21,717 nt of DNA from ZCTH02-B3 sp036563895 (GTDB taxonomy: Bacteria > Bacillota > Bacilli > Paenibacillales > Paenibacillaceae), in the NCBI GenBank assembly GCA_036563895.1, contig DATCLN010000103.1:1-21717 (forward strand), in the 5' to 3' direction. Below the pieces are notes generated by a model. The model was not told the origin of the DNA. It saw nothing but the letters and a program-made list of their open reading frames with translations, and did not search any database. Numbering within the stretch: position 1 is the stretch's first letter; each line of letters opens with the position of its first letter. Both the position numbers and the translations under genes were made by a program. Of the stretch, positions 7,002-13,401 are shown in pieces.

Positions 7002-7494
7002 CGGGCAATTCCGGCCTCGCCTCGATCCAGACGTGCAGCACCCGTTCCGCCACCAGCATCGTCGTCAGGTCGATCCGGTAATCTTTGTCCCCGATCCCCT
7101 CGTAGATTTTTCCCTCCAGCAGATTGCGCGCCAGCTGCGCTTCGGCGCCGATGTTGTACATGTTTCGTCCCAGGAAAATGGACAAATCCCGGGTCACCCG
7201 GTCTTTCAGCTCTTTTTCCGAGGAGGCGTCCATGGGCGCGCGCCCCTGCGGTTCCTCGACGTACACGACCACACTGCTGATGACCGACGACCGGCTTTTG
7301 AACTGGTTCAGGCGTTCGATGTCCTTTTCGTACTGTTCCGCCTTTGCGGCCAGCTCGATGTTCTGCCGCACGATCCGGTCGTACTGGTCGTGGGCCAGCC
7401 CGTTGTACAGCGCGGCACCGACGACGCAGCCGCACGCGAAAAAAGCGGCGCCGCGCATCCAGCTCCGGAAGCGGTAGAACGGCGGCACGCGCAC
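6997..7494 (-). CDS. ytrI: YtrI-like sporulation membrane protein
   Basis: A 165-residue protein with a short basic N-terminus, one membrane segment at about 14-32 (AAFFACGCVVGAALYNGL), a heptad-like helical stretch at about 36-67 (QYDRIVRQNIELAAKAEQYEK) and a soluble C-terminal domain ending in HVWIEARPELPG. This organisation and its place directly after ytrH identify it as YtrI, a mother-cell membrane protein needed for efficient sporulation in Bacillus subtilis. The start is GTG at 7494, with GGGGGAG about nine bases upstream and the ytrH stop only six bases away, so the two are co-transcribed. The catalytic or binding role is not known. Confidence 0.82.
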   Translation of the reverse strand: MRVPPFYRFRSWMRGAAFFACGCVVGAALYNGLAHDQYDRIVRQNIELAAKAEQYEKDIERLNQFKSRSSVISSVVVYVEEPQGRAPMDASSEKELKDRVTRDLSIFLGRNMYNIGAEAQLARNLLEGKIYEGIGDKDYRIDLTTMLVAERVLHVWIEARPELPG

Positions 7495-7500
7495 CCTGCG

Positions 7501-7827
7501 TCACTCCCCCTGCCGGCACATCCACTGCACCAGCTCCGTCGCCGTATGCGCGCCCAGGAAGGCGCACAGGATGTAGGCCAGCTGCCTCATTGCGGGAGAC
7601 AGATGTCCCTCCAGCACGTTGGATTCGATCACCCGCATCGGATCGATGGTGCCGCCCACGGCGACCACGATCGCCCAGATTTTGATGCGTCCGGCGATGT
7701 TCAGCATCTCGTCGCTCGGCACTTTCCAAAGGAAGATCGCGGCCAGTCCGGCGAGCAGCGATCCGCCGAGCACGACCCCGAACGCGATGCAGAAATCCAT
7801 GATGGCCTGGGCGTAAAACCGGCTCAT
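7501..7827 (-). CDS. ytrH: YtrH-like sporulation membrane protein
   Basis: A 108-residue membrane protein. Segments at about 11-33 (DFCIAFGVVLGGSLLAGLAA), 48-62 (IKIWAIVVAVGGTID) and 82-103 (QLAYILCAFLGAHTATELVQ) are hydrophobic. IAFGVVLGG and the KIWAIVVAVGGTID block are the conserved family features as I remember them. The open frame extends further upstream to 7965, but ATG at 7827 has AAGGAGGGG eight bases before it and gives the normal family length, so the extension is rejected. It heads the ytrH-ytrI operon; in Bacillus subtilis these genes are under mother-cell SigE, consistent with a CATACA box upstream. Confidence 0.85.
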   Translation of the reverse strand: MSRFYAQAIMDFCIAFGVVLGGSLLAGLAAIFLWKVPSDEMLNIAGRIKIWAIVVAVGGTIDPMRVIESNVLEGHLSPAMRQLAYILCAFLGAHTATELVQWMCRQGE

Positions 7828-7898
7828 CGGCTTCCCCTCCTTGCCGGGCTTCCCGGAAGCTTCACGCCTCCCCGGGGGAGAAACCTTCCCTTTCCATA

Positions 7899-7926
7899 TG
7901 TATGGGGCATGTCCCTGGTTTAACAC
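7899..7926 (-). promoter_or_regulatory. candidate SigE-type promoter of ytrH-ytrI
   Basis: On the minus strand CATACATAT begins at 7904 and fits the SigE -10 core CATACA. About 14 bases upstream lies GTGTTAAA, only a partial match to a SigE -35 box. The known SigE control of ytrHI in Bacillus subtilis raises the likelihood. Confidence 0.4.
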
Positions 7927-8170
7927 CCACTTGCATGGAAAAACGTCCCGTCGGAACGGAAACAAAACATCGGGGTCAAGCGTTTATGTTGGTTGGAAAA
8001 ATTTTTAAGGGATTTTCGGCCGAATGGATTTGGGTGTTCACCAAAATCGAACGGGTGAGAGGCTAGCGCGATAAACCGGAACTGAGACAAGCGGAACCGG
8101 AGACATACGAACGGCTGGTGCGAATGGACAATTTCAGGCGTCAAACCTTGCGATAAACCGCCGCCTTTCT

Positions 8171-8218
8171 CCGGCCGACGGCGCAATCGAAATTTGCCGA
8201 CGGCCGGACTGTTTTTTT
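8171..8218 (+). terminator. plus-strand rho-independent terminator without an assigned gene
   Basis: CCGGCCGACGGC (8171-8182) pairs with GCCGACGGCCGG (8196-8207) over 12 base pairs with a single A-A mismatch. Four bases later come seven T residues (8212-8218). The orientation is plus, whereas both flanking genes are on the minus strand. Confidence 0.65.
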
Positions 8219-8251
8219 CCGACCGGCTGTCCCTCATTCCACACGCCTCTC

Positions 8252-9421
8252 TCAACGGTCATCCCCTGACGTGCCGCCCGCGCGTTCCCCGGCCGGCGCC
8301 AGGCGCCGCGCGGACAGCGCGAACAACGCGAAGGCGGCGGCGACAAAAACGGCTCCGCTGATGAACACCATCGGATAGCCCGCGTATTGCGAGACCCATC
8401 CGAGGAGGACGGATCCGCTGCCGATGCCCAGGTCGAAGGCGATCATGTAGGAAGCGTTGGCGGCGCCCCGGCGCTGCGGTCCGGCCAGGCGGAGGACGGT
8501 CGCCTGAAGGGCCGGATGCGCGGCTCCGAATCCGGCGGCGTACAGCACCGCGGCGGCCATCACGCCCGTCTCGTTCCGGGACAGGCCGAGCACGGCCAGG
8601 GCCGCTGCGGCTATGCAAAGCGCCGGCAAAATGACCCTGGCTTCTCCCAGCTTGTCGACAAGCCTGCCCGCCCCCGGGCGGGAAAGGAGGAGCACAAGGG
8701 CATACACCAGAAAGAACAGGCCCGGATCGCCTCCGACGGCCGGGACAAAAAGCGGCGCGAACGTGACCAGCCCGCCATAGGAGGCGGTCAGCAGGAAGGC
8801 GGTCGCCATCGGAGGCAGGAGGGATTTTTCAATGAACAGCATCCGCGCCGGAGCGCCGGTCCGCCGAAACGGCACGCGGACGGCAGCGGCCATGAACACC
8901 GGAATGAAGGAGAGAATCGCCGCCGCCCCAAAAAGGTGCAGGAAGGAAGCGTGCTCCACGATCCGGGTTCCGGCCAGCGGTCCGACGGCCATCGCCAGGG
9001 TGATCGCCGCTCCGTACCAGCCCAGCCCTTCGCCGCGCCGCGCGGGCGGAATGACGTCCGTGATCAGCGTGCCGATCGCCGTGGTGGCGAAGGACCAGCA
9101 AATCCCCTGCAGGATCCTGAGCGCAATGAGCGCCACAAGCCCGCCCGCGTAACTGTGCAGGGCCATGGTCAGCGCGAAACCGGCCAGCCCCCATATCGCC
9201 AACGGTTTTCTGCCGTACCGGTCCGCCCAGGCGCCGGCCAGCGGCCGAAAAACGACGGCGGAGAAGGTGAACACCCCCGCCGCCAGTCCCACATGGGTCT
9301 CGTCGCCCCCCAGTTCCCGCACGTAGGGAGGCAGCGTGGGCAGCAAAAAATAAAAGGCCGTAAACAAAAAAAGAATCCCGGTCGTCAGCAGCACATACGG
9401 TTTCGTCCACAGGCGCTCCAT
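8252..9421 (-). CDS. major facilitator superfamily transporter (drug-efflux type)
   Basis: A 389-residue, 12-helix membrane protein of the MFS. The loop between helices 2 and 3 has the signature GAWADRYGRKP (motif A), and the second half repeats a shorter version (GRLVDKLGEAR). Length and the lack of a large central loop suit 12-TM drug/proton antiporters or sugar-efflux relatives, but substrate cannot be read. ATG at 9421 follows AAGGTG about eight bases upstream. The C-terminus is short, Gly/Arg-rich and cytoplasmic. It is monocistronic, divergent from dnaE and driven by a perfect consensus SigA promoter. This suggests either high constitutive expression or tight control by a repressor. Confidence 0.85.
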   Translation of the reverse strand: MERLWTKPYVLLTTGILFLFTAFYFLLPTLPPYVRELGGDETHVGLAAGVFTFSAVVFRPLAGAWADRYGRKPLAIWGLAGFALTMALHSYAGGLVALIALRILQGICWSFATTAIGTLITDVIPPARRGEGLGWYGAAITLAMAVGPLAGTRIVEHASFLHLFGAAAILSFIPVFMAAAVRVPFRRTGAPARMLFIEKSLLPPMATAFLLTASYGGLVTFAPLFVPAVGGDPGLFFLVYALVLLLSRPGAGRLVDKLGEARVILPALCIAAAALAVLGLSRNETGVMAAAVLYAAGFGAAHPALQATVLRLAGPQRRGAANASYMIAFDLGIGSGSVLLGWVSQYAGYPMVFISGAVFVAAAFALFALSARRLAPAGERAGGTSGDDR

Positions 9422-9473
9422 GCCGGTTCACCTTCCGGGCGATCTTGTTGCGGGACCGAACCTTCATGTGCGG

Positions 9474-9502
9474 AACGGGCGGCATGGGCCCGCCCGCCCG
9501 TT
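9474..9502 (-). other. 5'-leader hairpin of the MFS mRNA (terminator-like on the plus strand)
   Basis: AACGGGCGG (9474-9482) and CCGCCCGTT (9494-9502) form a perfect nine-base-pair stem around an 11-base loop containing GGGCCC. For the minus-strand transcript it would lie a few bases after the transcription start. Read on the plus strand it is followed by G and five T residues, the shape of a terminator that would shield dnaE from upstream readthrough. Confidence 0.5.
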
Positions 9503-9513
9503 GTTTTTGGCGT

Positions 9514-9542
9514 ATTATATGCCGGCCGGACACGGGTGTCAA
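9514..9542 (-). promoter_or_regulatory. perfect consensus SigA promoter of the MFS gene
   Basis: On the minus strand TTGACA (9542-9537) and TATAAT (9519-9514) are separated by exactly 17 bases. The spacer contains the palindrome CCGGCCGG at 9522-9529. The promoter is about 90 bases upstream of the MFS start codon. Confidence 0.85.
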
Positions 9543-9561
9543 GCGAAGGAAGCGCCGTTTC

Positions 9562-9590
9562 TTCCAAAGGCGAACATTTGTTGCTATAAT
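9562..9590 (+). promoter_or_regulatory. SigA extended -10 promoter of dnaE
   Basis: TGCTATAAT at 9582-9590 joins an extended -10 TGn to a perfect TATAAT. A weak -35 (TTCCAA, 9562-9567) lies 17 bases upstream. Transcription would begin near 9597, right at the ribosome binding site of dnaE. Confidence 0.65.
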
Positions 9591-9612
9591 CGGCTTACGG
9601 AGGTCCATGTCC

Positions 9613-12600
9613 ATGCGCGAATTTGTCCATCTTCACGTTCACAGCGAATACAGCCTGCTGGACGGCGCGTCCCGCATCCGAGATCTCGCCGCTCAGGCCG
9701 CGGCGCACGGCATGAAGGCGCTGGCGCTGACCGACCACGGGGTGATGTACGGCGCCATCGCGTTTTACAGGGCGTGCCGCGAGAACGGCGTCAAACCCAT
9801 CATCGGCATGGAAGCGTACATGGCCGACGGTTCGCGCCTGGACAAGTCGGCGGGGCAAAACCGGCCCATTTACCACCTCACGCTGCTGGCGAAGAACGAG
9901 ACAGGCTACCGCAACCTGATGAAGCTCTGCACCATCGGGCATCTGGAAGGCTACTACTACCGGCCGCGCATCGACTTCGAGGCGCTGTCCCGGCACGCCG
10001 AAGGGCTGATCTGCCTGAGCGGGTGCCTCAAGGGCGAGCTGTCCCAGCTGCTCCTCAGGGACCGCTACGACGACGCGAAGACCGTGGCGCTGCGCTACCG
10101 GGAACTGTTCGGCGAAGACTATTTCCTCGAGCTGCAGGACCACGGCATGCCCGAACAGAAGAAGGTCATGGCCGGACTTCTGCGCCTCTCGGAGGAAACC
10201 GGCATCCCCCTCGCCGTCACCAACGACGCCCATTACGTGCGGCAGGAAGACCACACGCTGCAGGACATCCTGCTTTGCATCGGAACGGGGAAAACGCTGG
10301 ACGACCCCGACCGGATGAAAATCGAATCGACGCACCTGTACCTGAAAAGCGGCGACGAGATGGCGGCCCTGTTCCGCCATGTGCCGCGGGCGCTGGAGAA
10401 CACCGCCCTCATCGCCGACCGCTGCGGCCTGGAAATTCCCCTGGGGAAGCCCGTGCTGCCCCGTTTCCGTCCGCTGCCGGAAGGGGAGACGGCGGCGTCG
10501 TACCTCGCGAAGCTGTGCAGAGAGGGGCTGGAAGCGCGCTACGAAGCGGCGCCCGAGTGGCGGGATCCTTCTTTCCGCGAAACGGCCCTGAGCCGCCTGA
10601 ATTATGAGCTCGACGTCATCCACCGGATGGGATATGACGACTATTTTCTGATCGTCTGGGATTTCGTCCGGTTCGCCCGCGAGCGGGGCATCGCCACGGG
10701 ACCGGGGCGGGGCTCCGCCGCCGGAAGCCTGGTGTCGTACGTCCTCCGGATCACGGACGTGGACCCGCTCAAGCACAAGCTCCTGTTCGAGCGGTTTCTG
10801 AATCCGGAGCGGGTGTCCATGCCCGACATCGACATCGATTTCAGCGACGAGCGGCGCGACGAAGTCATCCGGTATGTGTCGGAAAAATACGGCCAGGACC
10901 ACGTGGCGCAAATCATCACTTTCGGCACGATGGCGGCGCGAGCCTCCGTGCGGGACGTGGGGCGCGTCATGAACATGCCCTACGGCGAGGTGGACCGGGT
11001 GGCCAAGCTGATCCCGGCGGCCCCCGGCATGTCCATCAGGCGGGCGCTGGAGGAAAGCCCCGAGTTCCGCGCCCTGGTCCAGCGGGACGAGCGGGCGGCC
11101 CGGCTCGTCGGCATGGCTGCCCGCGTGGAAGGCATGCCGCGCCACGCTTCCACCCACGCCGCGGGCGTGGTCATTTCGCCGGAACCGCTGACGAACCATG
11201 TTCCCCTGCAGGAAGGCACCGCCGGCGTTCCGCTCACCCAGTACGCGATGGAGCATCTGGAAGCCATCGGGCTTCTGAAAATGGATTTTCTAGGCCTGCG
11301 CACCCTGACCATCATCGAACGGACGCTGGAGACCGTGCGGCAGACGACCGGGCGGGAAATCGACTGGAACCGCGTGCCGCTGGACGACCCGGCCACCTAC
11401 GAGCTGCTCGGCCGCGGCGAAACGACGGGCATCTTCCAGCTGGAGTCGGCCGGCATGCGGCGGGTGCTCCGGGAAATGAAGCCCTCCTGTTTCGAAGACA
11501 TCGTCTCCGTGCTGGCCCTCTACCGGCCGGGCCCGATGGAGTTCATCCCCCGCTTCATCGCCGCCAAGCACGGCAAAATCCCGGTGGAATACCCGCATCC
11601 GGATCTGGAGCCGATCCTGAAGGACACCTACGGCATCATCGTCTACCAGGAGCAGATCATGCAGATCGCCTCGGCGATGGCGGGCTTTACGCTGGGCGAG
11701 GCGGATTTGCTGAGGCGGGCCGTCGGGAAAAAGAAACGCGAGGTGCTGGACGAGCAGCGGGAACATTTCGTGCGGGGGAGCGTCCGACAGGGATACAGCG
11801 AGGAAGAGGCGAACCGGGTGTACGACATGATCGTGCGCTTCGCGGACTACGGCTTCTGCCGCGCCCACGCCGCGGCGTACGCCGTGCTCGCGTTCCAGAC
11901 CGCCTATCTCAAGGCGCACCACCCGGTGGAATTCATGGCGTCCATGCTGACGGCGGTGGTCGGCAACCAGCGCAAGACGGCGGAATACGTGGAGGACTGC
12001 CGCCGGATGGGCATCCCCGTGCTGCCGCCGGACGTCAACGAAAGCGGCGCGCTGTTTTCGCCGGTGACGCTGAAGGACGGGACGCGGGCCATCCGCTTCG
12101 GCCTGGCGGCGGTGAAGAACGTCGGCACCCAGGCCATCGAGCATCTGATCAGGGAGCGAAACAAGCGGCCGTTCGAAAGCCTGGCCGATCTGTGCAGGCG
12201 GGTCGATCCCCGCGTCTGCAACAAGCGGGTCATCGAATCGCTGCTCTTGGCCGGCGCCCTCGACTCGCTGCCCGGCCATCGCGCGCAGCTGCTGGCCGCG
12301 CTGGACGACACGCTGGAAGCGGCGCAGACCTGGCGCAAGGAGCGGGAAGAGCTGCAGATCGAGCTGTTCGGCTTCGAGGAGACGCCCAACTGGGAAGCGG
12401 AGCTGCCGGACGTGGCGCCCTTCACGCAGGCGCAGACCCTCGAGCTGGAGCGGGAGCTCATGGGGCTGTACCTGTCGGGACATCCCCTTGACGAATACGA
12501 CGCGCTCCTGGAAAGGATCGGCACGGACCGGCTGGCGGATTTGCCGGAGCTGCCGGACGGATCGACGGTGGTGACGGCGGGGATGATCCTGTCGGTGAAG

Positions 12601-13341
12601 CCGGTGGTCACGAAGAACGGCCAGCCGATGGCGTTCCTCGAGCTGGAGGACAAGGTGGCGGGATGCGAAGTCGTGGCCTTTCCCGGCGTATGGGAGAAGG
12701 CGTCTGCCTTCGCCGCGAAAGGCGCGCTCGTGCTGGTGAAGGCGAAGCTGCAGCACGGGGACGAGGACGTGAAGCTCCTGGCGGACGAGATCGTTCCGCT
12801 GGATTCGCCGGACGCGGAAGCGCGGGCCAGGCTCTGGCGGCGCGCCGCGGCGCGGGCCGCGGGCGGCATCCACGGCCGGATCGTTCCGGGCGGACCGGCA
12901 ACGCGGCAGAACGGCCCCCTGCCGGATGGCGGCGCGGCGCCAAACCGGGCCCGGAGACCCGATGGCAATCCGGGTCTTGCCGGCAGCCAAAGAACCGGCG
13001 GCAACCCGGGACCCGTCGGCAGCCCGGGCGCGAACGGCTATCCGAAACCCGCCGGAAGCCCGGGATCCGCAGGCGCGCCCGGCGCCGCTTCCCCCGCGCC
13101 GTCCGTGTCCGTGCGGCAGCGGGTGTACATCCGCATCGACGAAGTCCACGAGCGGCCGGCCGCGCTGAACCGGCTGAAGAAGCTTCTGCTCGACCATCCC
13201 GGCCTGGTGCCGGTGGTGCTCCATTACGAGCGGCAGCGCCGCACGGTGGCCCTGAGCGACGACCACCGGGTGCGGCCGTCGCCGGAACTGTTCCGCCAGA
13301 TCGAGCGGCTGCTCGGGGAGGGGACCGTCCGGGTCAAATAG
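9613..13341 (+). CDS. dnaE: DNA polymerase III alpha subunit, DnaE type
   Basis: A 1242-residue replicative polymerase (C family). An N-terminal PHP domain opens with HLHVHSEYSLLDG (6-18) and ALTDHGVMYG, keeping metal ligands often lost in relatives. The palm contains GPGRGSAAGS (363-372), the catalytic aspartates D405 and D407 in PDIDIDF, and the third, D558, in KMDFLGLRTL. A clamp-binding motif of QxxLF type, QIELFG, is at 915-920. An OB domain covers about 983-1065. Bacillus DnaE is about 1115 residues; the excess is a Gly/Pro/Ala/Arg-rich linker at about 1070-1165 before a normal C-terminal domain. In Firmicutes with PolC, DnaE extends primers at the fork. ATG at 9613 is preferred over 9607 because GGAGGT (9599-9604) is eight bases from the former and only two from the latter. 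Confidence 0.97.
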   Translation: MREFVHLHVHSEYSLLDGASRIRDLAAQAAAHGMKALALTDHGVMYGAIAFYRACRENGVKPIIGMEAYMADGSRLDKSAGQNRPIYHLTLLAKNETGYRNLMKLCTIGHLEGYYYRPRIDFEALSRHAEGLICLSGCLKGELSQLLLRDRYDDAKTVALRYRELFGEDYFLELQDHGMPEQKKVMAGLLRLSEETGIPLAVTNDAHYVRQEDHTLQDILLCIGTGKTLDDPDRMKIESTHLYLKSGDEMAALFRHVPRALENTALIADRCGLEIPLGKPVLPRFRPLPEGETAASYLAKLCREGLEARYEAAPEWRDPSFRETALSRLNYELDVIHRMGYDDYFLIVWDFVRFARERGIATGPGRGSAAGSLVSYVLRITDVDPLKHKLLFERFLNPERVSMPDIDIDFSDERRDEVIRYVSEKYGQDHVAQIITFGTMAARASVRDVGRVMNMPYGEVDRVAKLIPAAPGMSIRRALEESPEFRALVQRDERAARLVGMAARVEGMPRHASTHAAGVVISPEPLTNHVPLQEGTAGVPLTQYAMEHLEAIGLLKMDFLGLRTLTIIERTLETVRQTTGREIDWNRVPLDDPATYELLGRGETTGIFQLESAGMRRVLREMKPSCFEDIVSVLALYRPGPMEFIPRFIAAKHGKIPVEYPHPDLEPILKDTYGIIVYQEQIMQIASAMAGFTLGEADLLRRAVGKKKREVLDEQREHFVRGSVRQGYSEEEANRVYDMIVRFADYGFCRAHAAAYAVLAFQTAYLKAHHPVEFMASMLTAVVGNQRKTAEYVEDCRRMGIPVLPPDVNESGALFSPVTLKDGTRAIRFGLAAVKNVGTQAIEHLIRERNKRPFESLADLCRRVDPRVCNKRVIESLLLAGALDSLPGHRAQLLAALDDTLEAAQTWRKEREELQIELFGFEETPNWEAELPDVAPFTQAQTLELERELMGLYLSGHPLDEYDALLERIGTDRLADLPELPDGSTVVTAGMILSVKPVVTKNGQPMAFLELEDKVAGCEVVAFPGVWEKASAFAAKGALVLVKAKLQHGDEDVKLLADEIVPLDSPDAEARARLWRRAAARAAGGIHGRIVPGGPATRQNGPLPDGGAAPNRARRPDGNPGLAGSQRTGGNPGPVGSPGANGYPKPAGSPGSAGAPGAASPAPSVSVRQRVYIRIDEVHERPAALNRLKKLLLDHPGLVPVVLHYERQRRTVALSDDHRVRPSPELFRQIERLLGEGTVRVK
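12820..13105 (+). repeat. collagen-like low-complexity insertion within dnaE
   Basis: This in-frame segment encodes an Arg/Ala-rich stretch followed by Gly-X-Y-like triplets. Over 12964-13089 (residues 1118-1159), 12 of 14 consecutive triplets begin with Gly (GNP, GLA, GSQ, RTG, GNP, GPV, GSP, GAN, GYP, KPA, GSP, GSA, GAP, GAA). The DNA shows degenerate repeats of the type GGCAGCCCGGG. Both flanking domains stay in frame. Confidence 0.75.
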
Positions 13342-13401
13342 GGACCGCGGGGACCGCGGCCGTCCCCCGGGATCGCGGGTCCTGCCCGCACGCCGCGCGC
13401 G

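Larger units (their letters stand above)
7828..8251. other. 424-base intergenic stretch between ytrH and the MFS gene
   Basis: No convincing gene is seen. On the minus strand it holds the ytrH promoter region. From about 7930 on, the plus strand carries an A/T-richer segment with a 43-codon frame (ATG 7935, TAG 8064-8066, no ribosome binding site). After that TAG the same frame is open for 29 more codons to TAA at 8154-8156. It also contains a ten-base palindrome TTCGGCCGAA at 8015-8024, a 22-base imperfect dyad at 8027-8048, an 11-base direct repeat GCGATAAACCG at 8068-8078 and 8150-8160, and a strong plus-strand terminator at 8171-8218. A minus-strand frame at 7920-8255 could start by TTGA overlap with the MFS stop, but its composition does not look like protein. 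The stretch may be a decayed gene or a dispersed repeat. Confidence 0.5.

Noticed and set aside
7828..7965. N-terminal extension of YtrH to 7965
   Set aside because: ATG at 7827 has a strong ribosome site and gives the family length; the extension is Arg/Lys/Pro-rich and not protein-like.
7920..8255. Minus-strand frame of 111 codons overlapping the MFS stop as TTGA
   Set aside because: Only the coupling geometry speaks for it. The residues (many Phe, Arg, His, Ser runs) look like antisense translation and the plus strand has a strong terminator within it.
11290..13266. 658-codon minus-strand frame inside dnaE
   Set aside because: Shadow of dnaE; no start site, no family features.
13342..13401. 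G+C-rich inverted repeats between dnaE and the hprK-like gene as a bidirectional terminator
   Set aside because: Imperfect pairing (GGACCGCG against CGCGGGTCC) and no T-run in either direction.
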